This document shows, piece by piece, positions 25,476-37,738 of a DNA stretch of 64,000 bases (position 1 is the first letter of the stretch; each line of letters starts with the position of its first letter). The notes beneath the pieces are model-generated. The model was not told the origin of the DNA. It saw nothing but the letters and a program-made list of their open reading frames with translations, and searched no databases. Both the position numbers and the translations under genes were made by a program. Source of the DNA: Pyrocephalus nanus (Eukaryota; Chordata; Aves; Passeriformes; Tyrannidae); assembly GCA_038380795.1 (NCBI GenBank), contig CM076263.1, forward strand, positions 14,746,709 through 14,810,708. Reading direction: 5' to 3'.

Positions 25476-25960
25476 AGGAAACATATTTATTTCTCTGTAC
25501 TGATGTCTTCCATTGCCTGGAAGACAGTGAATGTATGTTCAAGGGTGCCATGACCATGGGAGCAAAAACACTGTCATTAAAACAATTCGTCTTCAGACAT
25601 CTAACCTCCTTCCTCATGGGAGCCCAAGGACACAGCAAGTGACCCTGCACGGTGTGGTGGTTTCTAAAGCTTCCCTTGGGGCGAGAGAGTTCCATGCTCA
25701 CTTTGACACAGAGGGATGCTACTTGCTGGGAAAGTCGGGAAAGTCTGAAAGTCTCTCCTCCTAGAGGAAAAGGGTGACACAATATTCTCGTTTGCTGGCC
25801 TGATGAAGTTGCCCAACAATTTGGTTTTGAACCTGAGCTGAATCTCAGTGAAAAGACTGTACCGAGACATGGCAGGATGAGTACTCAAAAGATGGAAATC
25901 AAAGGGCATAAGGCACTCTGTATGGTTTGTCACTAAATTGTCCATATACTATGGTGTAAG
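25476..25960. other. G+C-richer patch with overlapping open frames
   Basis: A patch of roughly 480 bp with balanced composition and open frames on both strands (77 codons plus at 25531-25764; 93 and 102 codons minus). None matches a family that I know. It could be an exon, an untranslated region or an old repeat. I see no convincing splice pair or poly-A signal tying it to a gene. Confidence 0.3.
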
Positions 25961-28900
25961 CATGGGAACAAAGAGAAGTACACTTTAACCTAAGGTGTTG
26001 TTTTTTTCTTTTCCTCTTCATGTTTCTTACTGGTGAGCATCAACATCCTCCTATGTTGTGGGGACTAATTACATGGAGAATTCCACTGCAACTTGGCAAA
26101 AGCATGTCAAAAATGGATTAAATGAATGACTGGTGTTATCTCTGTGAGCAAGTGGCCCCTGGCTCATAGATCATATCAAATTCCAAGCCCAGCAGGAGCT
26201 CAGTGTGAAAGCAAGATCTTTCCTTTTCGTGTCTGTTGCTTTCCATCTCATATCCTTATTTTTCTGCTTCAATTATACAGTATCAGATACTTATGAAACT
26301 TAATGGATACTTATTCATGGGGACTCATGAGTACCCATGAATGTAATTTACAGTTCTTTACAGTTATGAATCCAAATTGGTAAAAGTCCTTATACTGTTG
26401 AAGTCCATATACTTTCTATTACAACTAATTATCTATGACTTTAAATATAAAGTTCTGATAAGAAGTGTATGGGATTATAGAACATTGCTCTTAGAAAGGC
26501 AAACCTACGCTGAATATTTAATGCTGATCCAAAATATATGATGGCTTTACTCTCAGTAGCAAATTTCCCCCTGAAACTTGCCTGTGTGTATTCAAAGTAA
26601 ATTGAGTATTCAGGAAATACTGGACTGCTGGTGTAGGTTTTGTTTTCTCTTGGTAGGATTGTATCAAGAAAACGCTGTATTTTTCTATGCATATACACAG
26701 ATTTGGAGTCTACTGTAAGGAATAAGGAACAAAAGACATGAAGGGCATGAAGACATTGCCTGGTAAATTTCCTTTGTACTACTCACATATATGGAACTAT
26801 TTATATTTTCAAGTTGTAAAGCTGCTTCACCGATGATATATAGATTACACTAAATTAAAGTACAGCGCTTCTTCATGAATTGTCTTATGTTGTACCTTTA
26901 TCATATCACATCATCATCAGTACAGGATGAATGTAAATAAAATAGAATGGTGCAATTCTTGTGTAATTCACAGTCAAAAAATAGTAGGAAGTCCACATAA
27001 AGCAACTGGGATCTTTTAAAAACAATGTACAAACTACAACAACTGATTAGATCTCTGCTCCTTATCCTGCATTATCCGCTATCATCTGACAACACTATGA
27101 GCTTCTTGTAGACAAAGCCTTGATATATGTCACCACTGAACAGCAGGATATAAATGTGAATGGTTATGTGATGCTGCAGCATTAGAATACTCACTTGTTA
27201 GCCGAGATTGGTATCTTTCCGATTCACAGCAGTTTTTAGCATTACTTCAAATACATCTGTCATGTCTCCCTTTATGCAGGCAAATTGATCAAATGTGCTT
27301 CTTACAAGCTGATTGGGTAGGAGCCTCAGTAAGAACAGTCTGCATGGACAGAGCTGGACAGTTGAATGACACATGCACAGCTGGGACATGTTGCTTAGAG
27401 CATGTGGAGTAAACAGCACTGAAAATTTATAACTTCTGAGGACTGTGTCTGTTTTCTTTAGCAATTATTATTTTTTTCTTCCTAGGTTTTTCCATCTTGA
27501 CAGAATGACTAATGTGGTCACAGATTTGCTGTCACTCTGCAAATATTTGGAAAAAGAAGGCAAAACTTCTCTGTGAAGCACAATTCTGTATAGCAGAAGA
27601 TATGACTGTCTCTAGTATTATTTTTCAAAACTATTATCTTGGTTTTCTTTAATGTATCCCCTTCCTCTATCTCTTTTAGTGTTTTCTTGGCATGTTGTAG
27701 AATTTAGTAGATAAAGGATAGTACTTCATTGCTTTGCTTTATATAGTGGAGCACTGGCACTGCAGAGCATAGGCAGCACTACTCTTCACAATCCCCAACC
27801 AAACCTAATAGCATAGGAACAAATAGATGTTAATTAAAAGTCCAACTAATTAAATAATATTTAGATTAATTTTCAACGCTGTAATTGACACTATATTTTG
27901 AATCCCTGAAAGAAAGCAAGTCTGCAGCCAAGAAACACTGACTTCAGTATGTCAGGTCAAAATGCCTAGATCTTTTAATTTTGCTTGTATAAAACTTGCC
28001 CTGAAATTTGTGAACCAAAGCAAAAGCCATGAACTTCAGACTCCACATATAAACTTCTGCTTATTAGAGAAGCTCAATTTACAAGTTACTCAAGAGTCAC
28101 TGCAAATTATGGTAAATGGTTACAGTAAGAGACTGTCTTGTGAAAGAAATGTTTAATCAACCCATTCACTGCAAACCTCAAAGTATAAAGAGACACAATG
28201 AGTCTAAACAACATATCTAACCACTGATTTTGTAAAAGCTGATTTTGTGTAATTACTGAAAGTTATAGTAAATAATTTTATCATCTTACCTGGAGGTCAT
28301 GACTGTTGATTATGTGTATGTCTATATAACATATTTACCTTAACACAATTTTATCTTGTCAGCCTTTTATACAACACCTCATTTGAAAGGAAACTTTGAG
28401 CAAAATGACACATGTCCAAACAAGCATAATTATGTCAGATTTTCCCTAGAGTTTATTAAATGTTGGTGCAATGATAGATGGTTTTTTGCCTAGTAATAAA
28501 TATATTTACTAGATATCATACCACTGTGATTCTTTAGAGCTGATGAAGCATAAAGCTGACAGTATTGTGTCCACTATACATTTACAGGTGTTTTTACAGT
28601 GTAGAAAATACAACAAAGATCAGTCTCCTTTTAAATTGGCCATCTGGAATAAAATAGAAGCAAACTCAACCCCACAAAGAGGTTATTCGCCAAGGATTAG
28701 AAAGGAGAGGAGGGATGTTGTTCTGAACTGAATTAAACAAAGCATTTTTGTTTTATTTTTACCCTATTTCATGTTACTCTTTTAAAAAAATAGTCTTCAG
28801 GAGACCTTGAAAGTTGGTTACTATGAACAAAGCAATCCTTAGGTAGAACCATTAAAAGAAACAATAAAGAAATAAACATGTAGGCAAGAGGATCTGTGAG

Positions 28901-31853
28901 ACATTCCTACCTGGTGTGTCAGCCCATTGTTGTATACTGTCTCAGATCTGACATAATGCTTGTGGCCCATGCCAGACCTGGAGTGCTGAAGAATAAGTAC
29001 TCTTCATCTTTCCAACAGAAAGGGCAATTTACTTCAACTTATGAAGAAAGACCCACAGAGGTCAGCAAATTGTAGAGTCAAATGAGGAAGCAGTCGATTT
29101 TCTGATTTAGGTGACAGCATGCTACATCAAATGAGGAGTTCTGTGCAGAACAAACAAATAGCACTATAAAGCAGTTGCAAAACTAAACAGAAAATCTCTA
29201 CAAAAATAAAACAAAATAAAACCAAAAAGAATTTAGAGTTTTGATGACAGTGACGGAGATGGTTTTATAATAATGCTAATTTATCAATAGGACAGATATC
29301 TCACTGTAAGATTAAAAACATGAAAGATCACTGACTGCTAATTAACATGACAATGTCAGACCCATAATATCTTTCAGAAAGAAATTAAGTGTAGGCATTA
29401 ACATAAAGATAAATAGAACTCTAGAAAGCAAGGACTACTAGAAGTAGACTACCCATTCCTTTTATGTGAGATTCCATCTTGGATGTAAAACAGACTGTTG
29501 CTGAAAGTGGTACATGTATTTCTGTGGAAAACCCCATTTTGTGTGAAATAGCATTTTAAAATAAATTAATATGTTGTTAATTGCATTTTGCTTAACTCAT
29601 GTCCCAGGTAACTCCTTTTTGGATTGTCACCTCTCTTGAGTGCTCACTGTAATCCAGCAACTGAACTTGTGCTTTGGTATCCCTACAGAGAATTTTCCCT
29701 AAGGTTATAGTAGTTCAATTTTTAAGACGTCTTTCTTTTCTGTGTTTAAGTAAGTTGTTCTTGTAATCTTTAAAATTCATGTTTAAAAAAAATAAAAAGA
29801 GAAAAGAAAAATAAAAGCTAGACCACATTAAACATCATTTAAAGAAGGTGGAAGCTTGTATACTGTCATCATGAATAATAGAAATCCAGAGTGCTTGCTC
29901 ATTGCACAAATGTTCTTCCAGTAGATTTTCTAAACTGCAACCATATGCTTGAAATGCAAAAATATCACAGGGAGTACTGTCCTACTTATTACAGAAAAAA
30001 ACAGTGGGTTTTAGATCTTCTTAGTTAGGCAGGAATGTAATGTAGTTAAAACAGCAAAGCATTCCCTAGATTATAAAATCTTTGTAAAATTAAATAGTTG
30101 CATTGTTCTCTGATACCTCTGATATTCTCCCTAGTAACAGGGACCCAAAGAGGTTCCCATGGAGAATAAGGGGTTACAGAGATAGTCTGAAGTAACAGAG
30201 AAATGTGAAAATAGGTTTTCTCTTTGCTGGTTTTAAAGTGATGAAGAGAAAAATAATGAGCAAGGAATGATAGCATGATTTTAAATACATAAAATTATGA
30301 AAACCTTGTGTTCAGAGCAAGTCAGGAGATTATCGAAGGGTGCTACAGTGACAGCTGTTTCAGTTTTATTATACAGCAGAAGTAAACCTGTTGGCTTATG
30401 AAATGCTCCTTTTGTACTTCTAGCACTAACTATCAGCAATTACAATATGGTACTAGAGCATATGGCAGTGTAATTGAAGGTGTGGCAAGAAATCAGAGTT
30501 AGGCACTTAGGGCCATATGTTCCCCTCCACTAAGCGGAGTGGAGGGAAGCAGACAGGCACAAGTTAAAGTGAAGCACAAAGGGCTGGCATAGTCCACCCA
30601 GAAGACAAAGGCAGTGAAGTCACCCTTTGGTGTGTGTCTTTCGGAATGAGCTGGAATCAATCTTTGAACAACAGAGAGCTAGCTGAGTAAAAACGGGTAG
30701 CTGCTGCACTAGAGTGTATTTCCAAAGACTATTCTCATAGATCAGTAATGGGTAAATAAGCCAGAGGGAATACTGATGAGACAGCAAGTGGTCAGAAAAA
30801 CTGTGTAGCAGTTATGGGCCACAAGTCCTTCTCTCCCTACCCTGACATCAGACTGCTACGAAGTGTATTTTCCATCAGTTGTTCAGATTTGTGGTTTCTG
30901 TTCATTTACTTGTCTTTCATCATCTTGTTTCAGGAGACATTGCATCATTGTTTAAATTTAGCCATTTTCAGGATGGTTTTGGCAGCAGTTTCTCAGTTTG
31001 GAAATTGAGATAAACCAGAGCCTGTTCCTCCTAATGATTATCTCCCTTCTTTGCTATCTTTTTTTTCTAAAATGATCATAGAGCCTACTTTCAAGTCAGA
31101 ATGGCAGAAACTTGCACCAAATTTACATTAAACTTTTGACTAAAGACATAAGTGAGAGGTGTAGGAAAGTTATTTTATAATTATTTATATTTAGATTTTA
31201 GAGTGTTATTAAAGCAGAAGTTAAAGAAAGAAAAAAAAAAGAAATCTGTTTCCTTATTGTATAAATGCTTTCCTTAAAAAATAGTCTTTGTTTGGTAGTA
31301 GTAAATATGTGAGCAATAAGTCAGTTTTTCGTCAGCAATTGGTTTTAGATCATTATCTCTATCCCATATTGCATGTATCTGTGCCTTCAGAAAATCAATA
31401 GCACAATAACTATCTTCAGTATATGACTCACTATCATATACACTATGTATAGAATCCTACACTAAGTATTATTCTGATTAACACTGGAAACAGTATGCTG
31501 ATTTTTTTTCCCTGTAGTAAGAGCTAGCCTGTTTTCTGTGAGGAAAACAAAAGGAATATTTTTCTTGTTTCTTTGAAGAAAATACAATAAGAACATTATT
31601 TCAATGCTAAAATCTGAATTTCAATATTACCCTGCATAAGGCAGCTACAGAAACCAGCCTATACTTTACCATCAACCAACCCTGCAATTTAGCTAGATAT
31701 AAATAAGACATTTAAGAATTCACAAGCCAAAGAAAAAAATAGAATTTGAAATTCATACATACCACTGTTGAGTAGTCTGGGTTTTTTTTCTCATATCAGC
31801 ACTATCTCCTTTCTCTTAGTGTTAGACATAAAGTACAGTGAGGTTGTTATACT
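25961..31853. other. Unique A+T-rich sequence, no confident gene
   Basis: Only chance open frames. A minus-strand frame at 27198-27464 ends in TAA a few bases before a GTGAGT donor-like word and is discussed as a finding. A perfect 9-bp inverted repeat with a 6-nt loop lies at 30523-30546. No transposable element is recognised in this 6-kb block. Confidence 0.5.
30523..30546. repeat. Short perfect hairpin
   Basis: CCCTCCACT, loop AAGCGG, then AGTGGAGGG: a perfect 9-bp stem. It is G+C-rich in an A+T-rich setting. Its function is unknown, and a stem this short can arise by chance. Confidence 0.5.
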
Positions 31854-31868
31854 TCAGCAGGGGGCAGC
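31854..31868 (+). promoter_or_regulatory. Strong CTCF-like binding motif
   Basis: TCAGCAGGGGGCAGC agrees at 14 of 15 positions with the vertebrate CTCF core consensus CCASYAGRKGGCRSY. CTCF is a zinc-finger protein that marks loop anchors and insulators. This is a strong sequence match in A+T-rich DNA, where a G-run of this kind is unusual. Occupancy cannot be judged from sequence. Confidence 0.55.
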
Positions 31869-32578
31869 ATAGTATGCAGTTTTCCACACGATAGCTAGGC
31901 TTGAGGTATTATCAATGTGATTTACTAATTAGCACGGAGCTTTGCTCATTATAGACTTGTGTAAAGTCCATTCCATTCGAAACAGGCAGAGAAGTGCTAG
32001 TTCCATAAATGATCTGCAGATCTTGGCATAGTTACAAGACATCAGTAAAGTATCAAAGAGGAAAAAAATTAATCATCATTCAAAAAGACTGTGGTATATG
32101 TAGGTTAGGACCTCATTTTTTCGTTAGTCCGCAACCATTAGTGTATAAGCACTTCAGATAATAAACATCAGATTACTACTAGTAATCTTCAAGCAGGAAG
32201 CTGGCAGAGTGATAAAACAACACCGTTCTCTGCTTGTAAAGCTATTCCTGGGTCCTGTTGTACATATTGTACAGTTTCCAGCCCAAATGCTCACACTGAA
32301 ATCAGTTTTGCTAAAGAATGTTGAATCGTTAAGCACTGAGTCTGAATACATGGTTTCATAATAGATATCGCTGGCAATTGGGAAGATTTATATTTAGAAT
32401 TGGTTCTCTCAAGGTTAAAGTGAACACAATTAAGCCAAAAGCCTTTATTTTATAGATGTGCCTGCAGAATCGATATCTTTGTTACAAAGGTGTGTTGGGC
32501 ACTTGCAGCATCCTGCATAATTGATTATACAGATGTAATCCTGATGTGATAAAGTGCTGTGATACTTGGATTGTGGTG

Positions 32579-32644
32579 TGTTTTGTTTTGTTGGCTTTGT
32601 TGGTTTGTTTGAGGTTTTTTTGTTTGTTTTGTTTTGTTTTTTGT
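32579..32644 (-). repeat. T/G-only tract (complement of the A/C tracts)
   Basis: Units of TTTTG, TTTG and TTGG over 65 bp. It is the reverse complement of the (CAAAA)n/(CCAAA)n tracts elsewhere. Confidence 0.75.
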
Positions 32645-35485
32645 TAAACAGGATCATGAATGAGCTGATTCCAGTTCATGCTTAAAAATCTGTTTTATCA
32701 CATAATTTCCCTGACATTTTAAATAGACTTTTTTGGTCCTTATTACAGTACAAATTAAGGACAGCAGAAGGAAAATTGATTATTAATTTCCCTTAAAGCA
32801 GAAGAGAAGATTAATGATATCACAGCTTTCTGATGAGGATGGGTAGTTTCTTAAACCAAACAGAAAAATAGCTCTGACTGTTAATCAATTACATCTGGAT
32901 TAGGAGATATTACTAGCAATTAATGGTCATGTAGCATCAAAATTAATGAGGCTTGCCAAAGAAATAATGAAGCTCGTAACATTTCCACTGTGATGCTACT
33001 GTAACCTCAAATTATTGGATGGAAAAAGAAAGTCCCTTATGGAAAGTGAGGAAGTCTAATTGCATGCTGAAAAATATTAGGCTAGGATGTCCAAAAGAGA
33101 CAATGGCCTAAACATTACTGAGCTCTATAGATTAGTTAAGAATGTGGCTTCTGCATAATTTTCATATTGTTAGGGGAAAGGACTATGCATTTTCCTTTTG
33201 GTTAATTAACTGTATTGAAAGTGGGTCATGTTACAATTTTGCATGATGTGAAATATGCAGATTTTCAAGATTTCAACATTAAACCAGGTGATAGTCAGCA
33301 ATCTTTCTTCGAGAGTCCAAGTTTGTTTGAACCTGAAACTTGAAGCAAAAGTTGGGGGGTGGGGTGGGAGTGTTTGTTACAAATCTAATGGATAGAAATG
33401 AATGAAATATTTGTGCAGTTAAGCAGTTATGTTCTTGCTAAGATATCTCAAAATCAACCAAATTTCAGGAGACTGGAGGATCTGCTGGTATTTATTTCAA
33501 TGTTAGCCACCCTTGAAAACAAGTCATCTTGTACAGTGACCATCTACTTAAGTATTGTTTTTTTCCGCAGCTGGTATATTTAGTTTGTAAATTTTTTGTT
33601 GTCCCTTTTTCTGTAAATGGGTCCTGTTGGGGAATATTTCACTCCTAATAGTCACATGTGCCAACAAAAAAATGCAGCTTAAGTTTGTGAAAAATTACAA
33701 AGCAGGGGGGAAGGTGTATGTTTTTGCAGGCACTAGCCTTGAAAATGTGGTAAACCTTAAAACTATTAAATTAGATACAAATCAATCCCTTGGTAAAGTA
33801 TTTTCAGAAGATGACTTTCAGAGTACTTAATGTTCCTCAAAAATAGTCCTCACATCACATCCAGAAGTGAAATACTTACCGTATAACCTGGTGCATGCGA
33901 AATTGAGACCCAAGAAAAAACTTCATTTGGGAAAGTCCAGAAGAGGAACCAAGGCATGGTCTGTTTGCATGTGGTTTATTCATCTCTACCTGTAACTTTC
34001 TGGTCATATGACAAGGGTGCTGGGTGCCAGGTAGATGTAAAGTTAGGGAGAATTTGCAAAGAAAAGTTCAAGTAAATGACTCATTGAGAGTTACAAATAC
34101 TCTGGATGAAAGCCACAGCAGACCCAGGTAGGAATCTGCAGGACTAGGATATGAAATTTTGAACACAAAATTAGAGGATTCCATTGGTCTAGTATTTAGC
34201 AATTCTCCAGTAGATGGAATCCATTTCAAAGTCTGCATATATAAACCAGCAGTGGGTACAATAAATATATTGCATACACTGGCATACAAATAGATAAAGA
34301 AATGGTACTATGGTAAACTAATACTTTTTGGTGTGATTAAATCTTCCTGGAAAAGTAGTCAAACTCTCCATGTTCCATGGCAATAATGCTTAACACTTAA
34401 AACACTTTTCATTGTTTATCTAAACACTCATAGAACATGAAATGCAAGATTTCTTCAAAATTAATTGCATTTTAAAACCAATTTTCAAGGAGAACATATG
34501 GTGTTACACTTTATTACATACTGGGGAAAAATAAAATTTGTTTTATTAGTTCTCTACGCAGCATTTTCTTTGGTCTTGCACAGCCACTGATATGTTGTAC
34601 TGCTTCTATTTTTTCAGAAATTAAGAGGAAAAAAAAGGGTAATGTCGAAATCTCAGAAAACTCAAGAGAAGCCAGTAATGTATTAGCAGGAATAATTGAA
34701 ATTTCCCATATTCATCAACACTAAGAATAATTTTTGATAATTTTCTGAAATTGAAGAAACTATGAAGCTCACAATTCCTGGATTCATTCTTAGCTCAGTT
34801 GCTTCTCTTCTCTATTTACTAACAAAATAATTGGATCTCAATACACTTTCAGTAACTTTTTCCAACTCTAAATATCTAACTGGGGGGAGAAGGACATGGG
34901 CGGAAGTATGTGTACTTCTATAACCAAAGAAAATTTGCCCATAGAAGTTGCATTTTATTCTTTCTAATTCATTGCATGTGAATGATGCTACAAGTCTCAT
35001 CTGGAAATTTACAGTTCTGAAAGTGGAATATATCTGGCCATAGTACAGGTACCCTGAAAACCTCTCCTTGGTCCACAAGTAGGAAAAGAAGAAAAGAGTG
35101 ACCTTTGCAAATTCAGTCATTTATGGTAACCTTTTTTGAGTCTGAGTTTTCTCATGTTGCTCAGCAACCCCAACTACCCTAACTTCAGGTTAGTAAGGCT
35201 CAGAATTAACATGTAATTCTGTGAAAGGTCAGCAAAAGCCTTCAAACATCCGTACTACTGTAAACTGGGGTGTTAGATCCACTTTCTTTTCTTATGAGTT
35301 ACTGTGTCTTAATCTTAAAAAAATAACATTTGTTTGTTCGTTAAGTGAAAATTTTCCTTAGATTTTCCCACAGCACACAAACCAGGTGACTTTTTTTTTT
35401 TTTGATAAAATTACCTAATAGCATAACATGCTAGTGTTGGGAAACAAAATTACTGCTTCTGCCCCCCTATATTTTCCATATTCAT
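32645..35485. other. Unique sequence, possible conserved noncoding block
   Basis: No gene is supported. The part at about 32700-33010 is dense in ATTA/TAAT and ATCAATTA-like homeodomain words and is discussed as a candidate enhancer. A G-rich word (GGGGGGTGGGGTGGG) lies at about 33354-33368. The remainder is A+T-rich with short open frames. Confidence 0.45.
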
Positions 35486-35497
35486 CCCCTCTACTGG
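35486..35497 (-). promoter_or_regulatory. CTCF-like motif, minus orientation
   Basis: CCCCTCTACTGG on the + strand matches the reverse-complement CTCF core GCCMYCTRSTGG at 11 of 12 positions. It faces the + strand motif at 31854 (convergent arrangement, 3.6 kb apart). A weaker + strand word, CCACTAGGGGAC, lies at 36496-36507. Confidence 0.4.
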
Positions 35498-37617
35498 CCA
35501 AATTCTTTTCATCTAAATGTTTACTAAATGAAATAAGACTTTTTAAAGTGAGTTAAAATACACAAAATATGAGATTACTTATCAGAGGAAAGACTGCAGC
35601 AGACCTTGAAGTCAATGAAAATTTTGCTTCTTTCACAACTGCTGGACTATGTTTAACATTTCCCTTAAAAAATATACTAGAAATATATTTATGAGATACA
35701 AAAAAGTTCTCCAGCATGTTACTTCTGCAAGGCAACAGAGATACAGCCTAATATGTTGCCTTCCCTGCCCTTTCTCATTATCCATTTGCATCCTCTCACA
35801 TGTGTGTACAATTTTTCAGAGGTTTTGTAAGTCAGACTGGAGGGTTTCCACCTGATATTGCCCCCAGAATTTTAAAAGATTTATTTTTAATTTTTTTTAA
35901 TGTCTTTCATTTTCTCTGTCTATGGCTTCCAACAAAGACACATGTCCACTGTCTAACAACATGTTTTGTTAATGTTTAATTCATGATTTGTACATAAAAT
36001 TCTGAAAGGAAGCTGGGATAACCAGGGAAACACTTCACAGATGAAGGCTGAAGCATCCAGCACATTGTAATACACCTAGTAAGTGGCACTGCACAGTATA
36101 AAAATATGTAATGAATTTTAGAACTGTAAAACAGCAGTCTCTGTTTGCAAAATGTTTTGTATTTACAACTTGTATTAGACATACACATGCCATTTCATTA
36201 GGTTTCCAATCCTTTTACAATTATATTGTGCTTCAGAATATCTCCTGAATAGACAGCAATTTTTTTCCAGAGTTTGATTTACAGTTTAGTTTGAGATGAG
36301 TCTCTTGTGTGATGCTTTTTCTTTCATGTCCTTAAAAAAAAAAAAAAAGCAAAGAAAATAAAAGAAAAGAAAACAAAACAAAAGAAAAAGTTAACTAGGT
36401 AGCTTAAAATGTCTTTCATTTCATATCATTTGTATTTTTTTTTGTCCCTGCTTTTTTCTTTCAGTATTGCATAGTTCATCTGAGTTTCTTTATGTCCACT
36501 AGGGGACTTGTAGTGCACTTATCAATATTTTGAGCACAAATCAAATGGAGGCAAAGGTTGTCTTATTCATATCCATCAGTTCAGAACTTGACATGAGACT
36601 GCCCTATGCAGCACAGATTTTGCAGCCCTGAGATCATTTCAGTGTGTTTTGGTTATTAAAGAACTGTTCAGTTGCCCAGTCAGTTTGAAAACTGTGCTCT
36701 TCCACATATGTAGGGAAATGGACCTACATAATGGACAAATCTTTAGGCACAGACTGAGATGCCTATCTTAAATTCCCAGAATGCTGTTCTCTGGAGAAGC
36801 TATTGATAAAATACTCTAATTGCCTCTCCATTGACTGTAAACTGGACGTGCAATAGACAAAATGCATCTCAGCCAACACCATCCAGGGAAAACAATGTCG
36901 AAAAGGCACCATAACAAGTAATAGACTACTTTGTCAATAAGGGTAAAGGTAAAAGAGTCTTCTTTCTCATCCGATGTGCATCATGTCACAACTTCTCATA
37001 TCCCTGAGCTGATTCTTTCTTTGAAGGACAGCTTATGATTGAATCCATAGAGCCAAACAAACTCACTTTCTCTTTGCTGCTGAAGACATTGGGAACTTAA
37101 AATTCAAAGGAATACAAAGCATTCATCAGTTATTGGTACGATGTGAAGCAGTGTGTATGATCAAAACATTACAGATATTTAAGGGTGAAAAATTAATTTA
37201 ATTGGAAATCTCAGTATGTTTCCATTCTCTGGCACTGAGAGCACACACACTCTATTCTTTGCAAAATACTTTATTGGTAGATTTCACTTCTTCAAGATCT
37301 TTTAATCTTACGTGTTGAACTCAGTGCTCATCTTTGCTTGTTTATTTGTTTATTTTTATTTTACCAATATATAGAGGTATCAATAATATCCTGAATTTTC
37401 TTAGTTTATTTTTTAACTTTCCTTATTCCCCCGTTTAGATCTGTAACACTCTTAAATTTTCCAAACATCATTATTCAGAGGCTAGGAAGCTTGAAACTTT
37501 ATGGAATGGAGAAACGATTATTGAAAAACACTCAGAGGATCAATGGGAATAGAACAGAACCATCAGTGTAGGTTTCATTCTGCCAGAGTGGTGGTAAAAT
37601 AAAAAGAATAGAAAAAG
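35498..37617. other. Unique A+T-rich sequence, no gene seen
   Basis: Nothing beyond a 15-bp A run at 36334-36348, followed by a short AAAG/AAAC-rich stretch, and the weak CTCF-like word at 36496-36507. Open frames are short and compositional. Confidence 0.5.
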
Positions 37618-37738
37618 AAAAAAAAAAAAAAAAGAAGCCAAAATGAAATTTTCAAAAGTAGCTGTTTTCATAAATTCTAAATTTAAAAAACAAAACAAAA
37701 CCAAAACCAAAACAAACAAACAAACAAAAAATGAAACA
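37618..37738 (+). repeat. A run plus A/C-only tract
   Basis: 17 A residues at about 37618-37634 and, after a 50-bp spacer, a (CAAAA)/(CCAAAA)/(CAAA) tract at 37685-37738. Confidence 0.7.

Noticed and set aside
33354..33368. G-quadruplex (GGGGGGTGGGGTGGG)
   Set aside because: Only three separated G-runs of three or more are present; a four-tract quadruplex would need the first run to split without a loop.
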